Source: Pythium myriotylum
Taxonomy: Eukaryota > Oomycota > Peronosporomycetes > Pythiales > Pythiaceae
Assembly (NCBI GenBank): GCA_023091665.1
Contig: JALJCQ010000012.1
Span: forward strand, 1,736,001-1,800,000
Length of the DNA stretch: 64,000 nt
Direction of reading: 5' to 3'
Both the position numbers and the translations under genes were made by a program. Numbering within the stretch: the stretch's first letter is position 1; each line of letters opens with the position of its first letter. Of this stretch, positions 1 through 9,523 are shown piece by piece. Below the pieces are notes generated by a model, which worked only from the letters and a program-made list of their open reading frames with translations, was not told the DNA's origin and did no database searches.

Positions 1-1
1 T

Positions 2-3000
2 CTCGTTCCCGAACCAACATCGCGGGCTCCCCAAGCTTCGACAACTGCGCCTACAACTGCACCAACTCCAGCAATTTCAGAGACGCCTGCACCTAGTCGA
101 ACAACGCCGTCGCCTTCCACGCCGAGTCAGGCGCCGACTACGATGGTGCCTGGAACGAGTGTGGCGCCGTCTGCTTCGCCTGTGCCGAGCACGTCGGCAC
201 CTGTTCCTGGCCCAACGACGAAGACGCCGACGACGTCTGTGCCAGGAACGACCCCGTCTCCGTCTTCCTCGCCGAGTCAGGCGCCGACTACGACGGTGCC
301 TGGAACGAGTGTGGCGCCGTCTGCTTCGCCTGTGCCGAGCACGTCGGCACCTGTTCCTGGCCCAACGACGAAGACGCCGACGACGTCTGTGCCAGGAACG
401 ACCCCGTCTCCGTCTTCCTCGCCGAGTCAGGCGCCGACTACGACGGTGCCTGGAACGAGTGTGGCGCCGTCTGCTTCGCCTGTGCCGAGCACGTCGGCAC
501 CTGTTCCTGGCCCAACGACGAAGACGCCGACGACGTCTGTGCCAGGAACGACCCCGTCTCCGTCTTCCTCGCCGAGTCAGGCGCCGACTACGACGGTGCC
601 TGGAACGAGTGTGGCGCCGTCTGCTTCGCCTGTGCCGAGCACGTCGGCACCTGTTCCTGGCCCAACGACGAAGACGCCGACGACGTCTGTGCCAGGAATG
701 ACCCCGTCTCCGTCTTCCTCGCCGAGTCAGGCGCCGACTACGACGGTGCCTGGAACGAGTGTGGCGCCGTCTGCTTCGCCTGTGCCGAGCACGTCGGCAC
801 CTGTTCCTGGCCCAACGACGAAGACGCCGACGACGTCTGTGCCAGGAACGACCCCGTCTCCGTCTTCCTCGCCGAGTCAGGCGCCGACTACGACGGTGCC
901 TGGAACGAGTGTGGCGCCGTCTGCTTCGCCTGTGCCGAGCACGTTGGCTCCTGTTCCTGGCCCAACGACGAAGACCCCAACTCCTGTCGGAACGACGAAA
1001 GCACCAGTGGCGGCAACCCCTTCCCCGGCACCGAGTCAGGACCCGAATTCGCCTACACCTGACACTCGAGTCCCTGTGACGGCAGCTCCTGCGGTGACTA
1101 CCAAGGCTCCAGAGGCTACGACAAAAGCACCAGCACCCGGAGCCGTAATTCCAAGCCCTTCGCCTGTGTCTCCCAGTGCACCGGTTTCGCCATCACCCGC
1201 TACGCTTGCGCCAACGTCGAAGTCGCCAGATGCCACATCGAAGGCCCCAGAACCGATCGCCACCACTAAGGCACCCACACCTGCTGCGCCAATTGCCCCT
1301 CCATCTGATCCGGATTCCCCGTCACCTCCGCCTGCAAGTCTCGCCCCGACGCCAATCTCGACGGCACCACCAGCTCCAGCGACAGCTCCTCCAGCGGGAA
1401 ACAGTACCCGTCCTGGCGCTGGGCCGACTCCGACAACGCTGAAGCCAACACAGCCAGGCGGAGCAACAGTGGCGCCGACTGCGCCAACGACGGTTGCACC
1501 TGCTCCAACCCAGAAACCAGCCTCAACGCCTTCGGAGGACGCCTCACCCGAGCCGGTTACTCGCGCTCCTCCCAGCACTGCGACGCCTCAACCGGCCGCA
1601 CCGCGAACACCAGCGCCGATCTCATTTGTTGACAAGAAGAACACAACCGATCAATCGCCCAACCCCAAGGACGTCGTGGCGACTGTGGGACCACCCAAAG
1701 TGACCGACGACCAGGCGAACAAGAAGGACATTATCGTGTTCAACACGTCCTCGAGTCCCTCTGCAAGCCCGATCAACAAGTTCGCGATCCCTGAGACACC
1801 CAAACCGAGTGCTTCAACAACGCCTGCGAAAGCGTTGGATGTCTCGACTGGTAGCGGTGGGGATAAGACGGAGAAGCCAAAGAAATACGTGCGAGGCGAG
1901 GTTGACATTGAAGAAGTGATTTCGAGTGATGAAGCTGGAGCAAAGCCCAAGGGAGTGGCGAAAGACACCGACCAGGACGGAGTTGCTGACACCACAGTGT
2001 ACCCTAATGTCATCGGTGGTCGTCGCCGATCCGATCCGCTGAACGCCAACCAAATGTCGGCGGCGAGTGCCGACTTCCACGACATGATGCGGTACTCGTG
2101 TGTGGCCTTCGCTGGCATCTCGGTGGCGTTGCTTCTGTACTTCCAGATCGTGTCGATGGATCCATCATACATGGCCGCATGGAGCGCGAACCCATCGTGG
2201 GCGCCGAACACGTGGGAGTTCGTGCTCTACGTGGGCTACTTGCAGCAGCTCGGCTCGCTCTCGCAGCTGTCGTTGATCAAGGCGCCGTACTTCCTTTGGG
2301 ACTACACGGATGCGTACTCCTGGACCAACTTCTTGATCCAGTCGGGGTGGAAAGCGTCCAAGAGCACTGCAAGTGACGGTGACGGTGTCAACGAAAAGTC
2401 GGTGTCGCGTCGGCTCACGACCATTCTCATCGGTGGTGTCGTGGCCTTCGCTGACCGTATTGGCATCAAGGAGCAAAAGATTCTGATCACGTGCATTATC
2501 GGAGTCTCTATCGTTGCCGGAGTCGTGATTGTCGCGTTTGGAGTGTCCACCTTCATCGCCAAACGACGCGCTGAGCGATATGGAGACACGCGCAGCACTG
2601 ATATCATGGTGCAGGAGTCATCTCGCGTGCAGCAGCTCCGCAACCGGTCGGCCCGTATCCTGGGCCTCGGCTTGCTGCTCTGGTTCACGGCGCTCTTCCC
2701 CCTGAGCACGTTCTCGTCGTTTGAGATTTCCATGCAGATCCAGTCTGATGACATCAACACTGGCTCGTTGGTGCTCGCGATCTTCGCGCTGCTCTTCGTG
2801 TGCTGTGCGGCGCTGGCGATCGCTCTCCGCGCCGTCTGGGTCAAGTCGGAGGCCGATTTCCGCGATATCAACACGCGTGCGATCTGGGCGGCGCTCTGCG
2901 GCCACTTGCACTTCCGCTTGCGGCTCTTCTTCTTCTTCGGTGCGCTCGCGCAGATCGTCTCGGGCGTGATGGTCGGCACGACGGACGCCGAGCCGGGTCA

Positions 3001-3523
3001 GTTGCTCGCCTCCATCGCTGTGCAAGTCGCGTACCTCGCGCTCGTGTTCGTGCTCTCGCCGTTCACGTCGAAGCTCGCGACCGGGTTCACGTACGTGCTC
3101 GGCGTCGTCAAGGTCACCAACCTGGGCCTGGCCTGCGCGTTCCTGTACAGCAACAACCACCTCTCCGCGAGCGGCCGACGCTCGTGCGCCGAGGCCGTGA
3201 TCGGCATCAACACGATCATCGTCATCCTGTGGTTCGTGCGCCACATCGGCATGTTCCTCGCGTACCTGCGCGTGTACGCGACGGCGACGGGCGACGAGGA
3301 CCAGTGGCTCTCGCCCACGACGGGCACGACGCTCGGCCGCGTGCCGACCGAGCACTTCATGTCCACGCGGCCGCACCAGGGCAGCACGCCGAGCGACATC
3401 CACGCGATGAAGATGAGCATGTCGAGCACCCAGTACCACCCGCGGCCGCTGCGCCCCGACCAGCTCCCGGGCGACCTCACCTCGGCCACGCTGCAGCGTC
3501 GCGGCGTCTCTGTTGTCATGTAG
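2..3523 (+). CDS. TRP/FLC-like polytopic membrane protein with mucin-like PT-rich ectodomain (5' partial)
   Basis: The reading frame is open to the left edge, so the N-terminus (probably a signal peptide) lies outside the window; 1173 residues are visible. The first ~640 are almost entirely Pro, Thr, Ser and Ala, including 50-residue tandem repeats, as expected for a heavily O-glycosylated extracellular stalk. The C-terminal half has about eight or nine hydrophobic segments from roughly base 2090 to 3290. A conserved stretch around 2205-2340 (motifs WEFVLYVGYLQQL and DAYSWTNFLIQ) recurs in the genes at 3864 and 9524, so the three are paralogs. The spacing of this motif and the later helices resembles the fungal TRP/flavin-carrier (FLC) membrane domain; that family assignment is inference. 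The role could be a channel or wall-stress sensor, but nothing in the sequence proves transport. Confidence 0.8.
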   Translation, partial: LVPEPTSRAPQASTTAPTTAPTPAISETPAPSRTTPSPSTPSQAPTTMVPGTSVAPSASPVPSTSAPVPGPTTKTPTTSVPGTTPSPSSSPSQAPTTTVPGTSVAPSASPVPSTSAPVPGPTTKTPTTSVPGTTPSPSSSPSQAPTTTVPGTSVAPSASPVPSTSAPVPGPTTKTPTTSVPGTTPSPSSSPSQAPTTTVPGTSVAPSASPVPSTSAPVPGPTTKTPTTSVPGMTPSPSSSPSQAPTTTVPGTSVAPSASPVPSTSAPVPGPTTKTPTTSVPGTTPSPSSSPSQAPTTTVPGTSVAPSASPVPSTLAPVPGPTTKTPTPVGTTKAPVAATPSPAPSQDPNSPTPDTRVPVTAAPAVTTKAPEATTKAPAPGAVIPSPSPVSPSAPVSPSPATLAPTSKSPDATSKAPEPIATTKAPTPAAPIAPPSDPDSPSPPPASLAPTPISTAPPAPATAPPAGNSTRPGAGPTPTTLKPTQPGGATVAPTAPTTVAPAPTQKPASTPSEDASPEPVTRAPPSTATPQPAAPRTPAPISFVDKKNTTDQSPNPKDVVATVGPPKVTDDQANKKDIIVFNTSSSPSASPINKFAIPETPKPSASTTPAKALDVSTGSGGDKTEKPKKYVRGEVDIEEVISSDEAGAKPKGVAKDTDQDGVADTTVYPNVIGGRRRSDPLNANQMSAASADFHDMMRYSCVAFAGISVALLLYFQIVSMDPSYMAAWSANPSWAPNTWEFVLYVGYLQQLGSLSQLSLIKAPYFLWDYTDAYSWTNFLIQSGWKASKSTASDGDGVNEKSVSRRLTTILIGGVVAFADRIGIKEQKILITCIIGVSIVAGVVIVAFGVSTFIAKRRAERYGDTRSTDIMVQESSRVQQLRNRSARILGLGLLLWFTALFPLSTFSSFEISMQIQSDDINTGSLVLAIFALLFVCCAALAIALRAVWVKSEADFRDINTRAIWAALCGHLHFRLRLFFFFGALAQIVSGVMVGTTDAEPGQLLASIAVQVAYLALVFVLSPFTSKLATGFTYVLGVVKVTNLGLACAFLYSNNHLSASGRRSCAEAVIGINTIIVILWFVRHIGMFLAYLRVYATATGDEDQWLSPTTGTTLGRVPTEHFMSTRPHQGSTPSDIHAMKMSMSSTQYHPRPLRPDQLPGDLTSATLQRRGVSVVM
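146..975 (+). repeat. 150-bp in-frame minisatellite, about 5.5 copies
   Basis: Units begin at 146, 296, 446, 596, 746 and 896 and encode a 50-residue Pro/Thr/Ser block starting VPGTSVAPSASP. The first five copies are nearly identical (for example a single c/t difference near 690); the last copy decays after about 940. The period is a multiple of three, so copy number can change without breaking the frame. The near-identity implies recent amplification or gene conversion. Confidence 0.95.
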
Positions 3524-3863
3524 TTGTGCGTACCGCGTGGTGTAAGTATAACAGTAATGTTGCGATAAGCGTAAATCCAAGTACAATTATTTGACGCGGA
3601 GCTGCTGAGAAGGTCGCTATATCATGTTGAAGTTTGCCACCATCCAGGACCCGCTGCCACCCTGCAACCGAGTCCTGGGAGCTTACTGACCCGACCCAAA
3701 ATCTCTAGTCGACCTGTCGTCGCGGCTCAGCCTCGGATGACGAAGGCACGCCAGCAGAGAACGTGGCGATCCCGACGCCGCATGCGGCATCCGAGGGCGA
3801 CGCGACGCGAGCCAGTGAGTGGGGGCAGCGGCACTTTGGATTTCTTCCGACGGAGAGCAAACG
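3524..3863. other. Intergenic region between two TRP-like paralogs
   Basis: 340 bp holding the 3' flank of the upstream gene and the presumed promoter of the downstream one. Short open frames here overlap nothing recognisable, and I see no RNA gene. Confidence 0.6.
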
Positions 3864-6800
3864 ATGCGAGTCGCGTGGGCCGTGGTGACGGCGTGCTGCC
3901 TCGTGGGCGTCGACGCGTGGGGGCTCAGTGGGTGGCACGCCGTGGTGACGGGGCCGGGGACTGTCATTGCAGCACGAGACAGTGGGGTTGAGGCGGTGGG
4001 CGGTCCATCGGAGACGCGGACGTCGCGACCACCAGTGGGAGTCGGTACGATTGGAGCCGAGACGACGACGCCTCTTGCTTCGCTCGGTGGGCCGCTAACT
4101 CCAACAGCAGGTGTGAGCGCTTCTCCTCCAACGCATGCACCGTTGACGAACTCGCCCCAGCCGACGCTGTCAACTACAACGAGGAACCCACTTCCAACGA
4201 CGACCCACGCTCCTCGACCACCTACGAGCACTTACCCAACGACAACCACACCGACGAATTCAACGAACAGCATGTCTCCCAGTCCGCAGCCCAGTCAGAG
4301 TGATCTGGACGAACCACAGGGGCTGACTCTTGGACCAACGACGTCGACGGGAACTCCAATGGCCACGCCTTCAACGACGACGAGGAAGCCAGAGGTTTTG
4401 ACGCCTCCAACGACAACGAAGAAGCCAGAGGTGTCGACATCCACGACGGCAACGAGGGAACCTCAAGTCCCAAGCGCCTCGACAATCACGGACAAGCCTG
4501 AAGCACCGACTCCTTCAACGACGTCAATTCAGAATGCAACCGCACCAGTTTCCAACACAAGCACAGCGTTGACCTTGATACCCCTCGCGACAGTTCCACC
4601 GAGTCCGAGACCGATCGATACCCATGGGGACGGGAACGATGATGCCACCTTCACCCCACGAACCACGCCACCAGCCAGTACGCAGCCGACAAGAACACCG
4701 CCGTTTTCAAATTCATCGACTTCAGCGTCCAGTGCACCAACGAGGCTACCTGTGGGCAGCCACTCCATCCCAGTGCCCACATCCAAGTCACCTTCGCCGA
4801 CAGCGACGCCGCCAGTGACGGAGACAAGCCCGTCTTCGGCGCCAAATGCCACAACGAAGCCACCCGTTTTGACGACACCGAAGCCCAGCACCACGACAAT
4901 ACCCCCAAACACAAGCACCACGTTGCCGATCCCAACCCCAACTACCGGGGTGCCCTCACCTTCGACGACTCGCCCTTCTTCACCGTTGGGGTCGACCAAT
5001 ACGACAAAGCCTGGAGCAACACCACCCCCAAGTCATGCACCCTCGCTTTTGCCGTCGCCAACCCCCACTCTTGGCCATGCCTTGCCCAATTCGACTGTCT
5101 CAGCACTGCCAATCGTATCGCAGTCACCATCAACAACCACCGCAAAACCCTCTGCATCCTCACCGCCGACAACAGTTGGTCCGAGCACGGAGCAACCGCT
5201 CTTCACTGACCCTGCTCACCACTCGAACCGATCTCCACGCGCGACGCCAACCCCAAGCGTAACCGCGTCACTGCTGGCTCTGCAGATCATCTCCGATCTG
5301 GAGCATCCGAACACCGCCGTTGGCCAGGATCTTCCTCCGCAAAGAACGCAAAGCGTGGCAACAAGTGCTCCTACTCCCCCTGAGGCTACTCCTTCCAAGC
5401 TTGACGAAGCCAGACTCGTGGATACACCAAGTGGACTCGTGATCAAAAACGGCTCGAGCACGGAGCAAGCGCACGAGTACAAGCGCCTAGCCCCTTCCAG
5501 TACCAGCGAGCCGGACTTCATGGGAAGTGCCAGCGGCTTTGACGGAGGCAGTGTGGTGCTCGGTGGTCGCAATCGAACGCGGGTCATCCCAGGTGCCGAT
5601 GTTGGCGTCTCGTCGCTGGGCCAGACTATTCAAGCAACGATGCGGGTGACGTCCAGCGGAATCACAGTGATGACAGTGGTATTGCTAGTGGTCTTCCATG
5701 TCTTAGCGCTCCACTCCCCTCTGTGGCTGCCTTCAGGACGCAGACGAGTTGACCGGCTCACGCAGACGTGGTTGACGCCCCAGGTATGGGAGCTGCCCGT
5801 AATCTTCACTTTCTTCCAGCACATTGGATCAATCTCCATGATGGAGCTGACCAAAGCGCCGTACTTCGTGCTCGACTTCACGGACTCGTTTTCGTGGACC
5901 AACTTCAACTTGCGTGCTATGGGATCGGGCGTCTCGCGCCATCTCGAGTACACAATCTTGACAGGGATGGTTGCGTACGCAGACCGTCTCGGCGTGGAGG
6001 AGAGCAAGCTCCTCACATATACATCTCGTATCGTGTTCGCCGCAGTCGGTGTTATCCTCGGCGTGTTTTTCGCGGTCGTCTTCCTGCGACGATACTCAGC
6101 GAGATACTCGGCTCAGTCAAATCGATCCAAGTACGGATTCGCGTTGTGCTTTCTGGGGCTCACAACGGCCCTGTGGGTGGTGAGTGCTTTTCCCCTCTGC
6201 GCAACTTCGTCATTTGAGCTTCGCATGGAACTTCAGTTCTCTTTGACCGGAGACCTCGCGATCGTGCTCTTCAACATCTTGGTTGTGCTCCTTGGTGGTC
6301 TTGCTCTTTTCGTTCGTCGGGTGCAAAACATACGACCAGAGGATGCACTGGACTATCGTTATGTTGCAGTCTTCGGCACGCTCTACGCCGACAGCAAGAG
6401 CGGAACCCGCTTCTTCTTCGCGCTTTTCATTCTGTTTCACATGGGAACTGGAGCCATTATAGGCACCATGATCGGAGGGCAACGCCAAGTTATCGCTTTG
6501 CTGGTTCTACACGCTGTTTTCATCGTCGCATTGATCGTTGTGCGGCCGTTTCGCCACGCTGAGGTGAATACCATGGTTGGGGCCTTGACAGTGTTCCGCT
6601 TTGCCAACCTCATGTTGAGCACGGTGTTCGTCACGGCAAGCACCATGTCGACTGAGGATCGAGCGAAGTATGCCAACACGCTCGTGTTCGCCAATTTTGT
6701 GGTCATATTGCTCATCTTCTTCCGCCAGTTTTTAGTGCTCGTGTACGTTCTTCGTATGTGGCTGAGCCGTCATGTGCAGACGAGAATCGTATCACCAGCT

Positions 6801-7010
6801 GCGCAAACGAGTTACACGATCGAACTGGATGCCAATCTGCATACGGGAGATGATAATACGGTCGTCCAGGTTATCTCGCCTCGTACTGCCGACCGCGCAG
6901 CATGGAACCCAGGAGCTTCGTTTGCAGGATCGGAATCGCCTGTTCCAAACCTCGCCAACCGCCCTGAGAAGTCTCCGTTCCCATACGAGTTTGTGATCAC
7001 CAAGAAGTAG
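3864..7010 (+). CDS. TRP/FLC-like polytopic membrane protein, PT-rich ectodomain (paralog 2)
   Basis: 1048 residues from the ATG at 3864. This start was preferred to the in-frame ATG at 3819 because it begins directly with a signal peptide (MRVAWAVVTACCLVGVDAWG). Residues ~40-580 are Thr/Pro/Ser-rich with many potential N-glycosylation sites (NST, NTS) but, unlike paralog 1, no tight tandem array. From about residue 590 there are eight to nine hydrophobic helices. The motif DFTDSFSWTNF near base 5870 aligns with the other two paralogs. A likely plasma-membrane location and wall-facing stalk follow from the architecture. TRP/FLC kinship is inferred from the helix pattern. It lies head-to-tail with the upstream paralog, which suggests tandem duplication followed by divergence of the ectodomain. 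Confidence 0.82.
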   Translation: MRVAWAVVTACCLVGVDAWGLSGWHAVVTGPGTVIAARDSGVEAVGGPSETRTSRPPVGVGTIGAETTTPLASLGGPLTPTAGVSASPPTHAPLTNSPQPTLSTTTRNPLPTTTHAPRPPTSTYPTTTTPTNSTNSMSPSPQPSQSDLDEPQGLTLGPTTSTGTPMATPSTTTRKPEVLTPPTTTKKPEVSTSTTATREPQVPSASTITDKPEAPTPSTTSIQNATAPVSNTSTALTLIPLATVPPSPRPIDTHGDGNDDATFTPRTTPPASTQPTRTPPFSNSSTSASSAPTRLPVGSHSIPVPTSKSPSPTATPPVTETSPSSAPNATTKPPVLTTPKPSTTTIPPNTSTTLPIPTPTTGVPSPSTTRPSSPLGSTNTTKPGATPPPSHAPSLLPSPTPTLGHALPNSTVSALPIVSQSPSTTTAKPSASSPPTTVGPSTEQPLFTDPAHHSNRSPRATPTPSVTASLLALQIISDLEHPNTAVGQDLPPQRTQSVATSAPTPPEATPSKLDEARLVDTPSGLVIKNGSSTEQAHEYKRLAPSSTSEPDFMGSASGFDGGSVVLGGRNRTRVIPGADVGVSSLGQTIQATMRVTSSGITVMTVVLLVVFHVLALHSPLWLPSGRRRVDRLTQTWLTPQVWELPVIFTFFQHIGSISMMELTKAPYFVLDFTDSFSWTNFNLRAMGSGVSRHLEYTILTGMVAYADRLGVEESKLLTYTSRIVFAAVGVILGVFFAVVFLRRYSARYSAQSNRSKYGFALCFLGLTTALWVVSAFPLCATSSFELRMELQFSLTGDLAIVLFNILVVLLGGLALFVRRVQNIRPEDALDYRYVAVFGTLYADSKSGTRFFFALFILFHMGTGAIIGTMIGGQRQVIALLVLHAVFIVALIVVRPFRHAEVNTMVGALTVFRFANLMLSTVFVTASTMSTEDRAKYANTLVFANFVVILLIFFRQFLVLVYVLRMWLSRHVQTRIVSPAAQTSYTIELDANLHTGDDNTVVQVISPRTADRAAWNPGASFAGSESPVPNLANRPEKSPFPYEFVITKK

Positions 7011-7155
7011 CTCCCTGTAGATCAGAACGGCGCAATATCCCAAGTCCACCAAACGTCGTTAAGTTGTCTGTTTTTTCAAGTCGAAATGCAAAGAGCCTCC
7101 TCACCTCACACTCACCGAGCGTGTAGCATTAAATAAAACTAGTCGAGATCTTCGA

Positions 7156-9144
7156 TCAAAGGGCACAAGGACCTGTGTGGCGTCGACTTCCCTCACCTTC
7201 ATCGTTCTCCTCGTCTTCCTCTTCTCCCTCGTCGTCGAAAGAGTTGTCGTTGCTCTCGTCGTCTCCTTCTTCGACCCACTGGATCTCGTGGTTGCGTAGG
7301 AAGTGCATGCAGATGGCTTTGAGCTGGAAGGCATTGCTCTCATTCGCAGCAGCCAAGATGTCCCCTACGCTGTCAGCGTGGACGGCATGCTGGAGAACGC
7401 GCTCACAATACTGCTTCAGGTGGTCCAACATGAACTGGTCGGCCACGACGAGCAGTTCGAGCAGCACGTCCAAGTCGAAGCTCGAGGCTGTAGCTACTCG
7501 AGAGGGCGGTGCATTGGCATTGGTCATCCGCCGCTCAAGATGAGCACGAGGATGCTCAGTCTCATCTAGCGAGCCGTCGTTGCCATTCGAAAGACGCTTG
7601 GTCTCCTCCTCGCCGAACTCGTAGCCGTCATTGTCACAATAGTCTTCTTCTTCGTACTCGAGGCAGTCGCCTGAGTAGAGATACTCGAGCATCCGCACAA
7701 ACACGATGTACCGGATCTCGGGCACTACGATCTGGGACTCGTGGGACTCACGGAAGCGGCCCGAGAACATACCTCGGAACCGCTCGCTGAGCAGCGAAAG
7801 GATGATCTTGTGGGCGTACACGACACGGCCCTCGACCAGGAATGAAATGTCGGAGAACTCTTCGCTGTTGACGAAATGGCGGAGCGACTGCTGCAGCGTC
7901 TGCAAAGGCGAGGCGGAGCACAGGATAGTCGCACGTGGCGCCGGGTCTGTGTCGAGCACGTAGAAGTCATTGAGGTAGTCATTACCACACGAGCCGCCGA
8001 AGATGAAGAGCTTTCGATCCTCTAGCACGGAGCAAGTGTGTCCGGCTCGACGCCCTGGGCCGACGCCGACGATCACGACCTGGTCGCGATGGTGGTTCAT
8101 GTGAATGTCGTTCGGGTTGGCGTAGCTGCTCGAGATCGGCTCGTCGCAGTACTCGTCGAACATGCCACTGAACTCCACATTGCCGATCGAATGGGCTCGG
8201 GTGTACCGGCGGTCATGCGGACTGAGCGCGACGCCTTCGTTCTCCGTGTCGTCGTTGCAATCGTCGTCGTCGTCGTCGTCTTCGAGGATGGCAGCGGCCA
8301 TCGCACCGAGCTGCTGCTCGTCGGGCAGCACCGTGACGTCGACCCAGCGCGTCTCGAGTGGGTCGTAGATATGAAGGTCATTGTAGCACTTGGCCGACGG
8401 GCCGGAGCCGCCGAAGAGGAAGATGCGGTCGCGGTGGCGCACGAACGTCATGCCGGCGCGCGGGTGCGGCAGCGCCGAGTGCACTTCGACCGAGGACCAG
8501 ACCATGCACCGCGTGTCGAGCACGTGGATGTCGTTGAGCCGTCGGTGGCCGTCCCATCCGCCGAAGACCACGATCTGGTCGCCGTTGACGACCGTCGAGC
8601 TGTGGTTGGCGCGCGGCACGGGCAGGCGGCCCGTGGCGACCACGCGCCCCCACTCCATCGTGTCCACGTGGAGCGCGTGGAGGTCGTTGAGGTACTCGCG
8701 GCCGTCGCCGCCGCGGAAGACGAGGATGCTGCGCAGGTGCGCGATGTAGTCGGCCGTGTGCATGTTGCACGGGCCGGGAGGCTTGCCGATCACGGGCGGC
8801 TGGCGCCAGGTCATGTGCGCGCTGTCGATCTCGAGCACGTGCATGTCGTCGGCCGCGAGCGGGCCGCTGCCGAGCCAGCCGCCGATGACGAAGAGCTTGC
8901 GCTCGGCGAGCGTGGCCGTGTGGCCGTTGCGCCCCGCGGGCGGCGTGCCCTGCACCACGGGCGCCCGGAGCGGCGTCCACGTGGAGGCCTCGCTGTTGAA
9001 GAGGTAGAGCGCGTTGTGGTTGCGGCGGCCGTCGTAGCCGCCGAAGACCAGCAGCTCGGTGCGCGAGATGGGCGTGGCCGTGTGGTTCTTGATCGTGGGC
9101 ACGGCGCCCTGCACGCGCACGGCGTCCCAGCGCATGGGCGGCAT
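7156..9144 (-). CDS. Kelch-repeat BTB/POZ protein
   Basis: 662 residues from the ATG at 9144 (MPPMRWDAVRVQG). The frame stays open upstream to an ATG at 9333, but Kelch-BTB relatives usually begin just before the first Kelch blade, so I chose 9144; the extra 63 residues contain one hydrophobic stretch and may be untranslated. Six Kelch repeats (FGGYDGRRNHNALY and similar, residues ~10-390) form a predicted beta-propeller, interrupted at ~288 by a poly-Asp run. A BTB domain follows at ~425-530 (FSDISFLVEG, AHKIILSLLSERFRGMF), then a BACK-like helical part and a very acidic tail (~610-655). The architecture resembles LZTR1/Cullin-3 adaptors, so a ubiquitin-ligase substrate-adaptor role is inferred. 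It is convergent with the 3864 gene. Confidence 0.88.
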   Translation of the reverse strand: MPPMRWDAVRVQGAVPTIKNHTATPISRTELLVFGGYDGRRNHNALYLFNSEASTWTPLRAPVVQGTPPAGRNGHTATLAERKLFVIGGWLGSGPLAADDMHVLEIDSAHMTWRQPPVIGKPPGPCNMHTADYIAHLRSILVFRGGDGREYLNDLHALHVDTMEWGRVVATGRLPVPRANHSSTVVNGDQIVVFGGWDGHRRLNDIHVLDTRCMVWSSVEVHSALPHPRAGMTFVRHRDRIFLFGGSGPSAKCYNDLHIYDPLETRWVDVTVLPDEQQLGAMAAAILEDDDDDDDCNDDTENEGVALSPHDRRYTRAHSIGNVEFSGMFDEYCDEPISSSYANPNDIHMNHHRDQVVIVGVGPGRRAGHTCSVLEDRKLFIFGGSCGNDYLNDFYVLDTDPAPRATILCSASPLQTLQQSLRHFVNSEEFSDISFLVEGRVVYAHKIILSLLSERFRGMFSGRFRESHESQIVVPEIRYIVFVRMLEYLYSGDCLEYEEEDYCDNDGYEFGEEETKRLSNGNDGSLDETEHPRAHLERRMTNANAPPSRVATASSFDLDVLLELLVVADQFMLDHLKQYCERVLQHAVHADSVGDILAAANESNAFQLKAICMHFLRNHEIQWVEEGDDESNDNSFDDEGEEEDEENDEGEGSRRHTGPCAL
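8261..8281 (-). repeat. (GAC)n trinucleotide run encoding poly-Asp
   Basis: Seven consecutive tcg triplets on the plus strand encode an Asp run inside the Kelch-BTB gene, in a loop between propeller blades. Likely length-polymorphic. Confidence 0.9.
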
Positions 9145-9309
9145 CAGAGACCGAGGCCCATGGAGAAGGTGGGCGGAACGAAGCCCGTGGGGAGATCTAT
9201 TCCCATTATAGACGGAGAAGAGCAAAGTTATCACGAATATAGACATGAATGGGCGAGGGACTTGCAAAAACACCAACCGCATTGAAGTATGGGAGGCCCC
9301 CCACATGGC

Positions 9310-9376
9310 TACACTGGAGCTGCTCAGTTTCAAGGCGTCTGTATTAACTAAAATTAATTACACTGGAGCTGCTCAG
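9310..9376. repeat. Pair of 18-bp direct repeats 49 bp apart
   Basis: The 18-mer tacactggagctgctcag occurs at 9310-9327 and again at 9359-9376, between the Kelch-BTB start and the 3' end of TRP-like paralog 3. It could be a small duplication scar; no function is visible. Confidence 0.7.
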
Positions 9377-9523
9377 AGGTTTCTTGAGGCACTTCTAATC
9401 TGGAGGACATCGTAGAGGAGACCAAGAGAACTCTAGTGAATTTACGACTTTACGGTCTCCAGCTCACTTCTGCTGGAGGTCGACGACACTCACGGGGGGA
9501 CGGACAGATAAGTACAACTAAGT

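Noticed and set aside
159..1578. Arg/Leu-rich and Gly/Val-rich open frames overlapping the 150-bp repeats
   Set aside because: They are shadows created by a stop-free repeat whose period is a multiple of three; composition follows from shifted PT codons.
8038..9285. 415-codon plus-strand ORF opposite the Kelch-BTB gene
   Set aside because: Charged, His/Val/Arg-rich composition typical of antisense shadows in GC-rich coding DNA.
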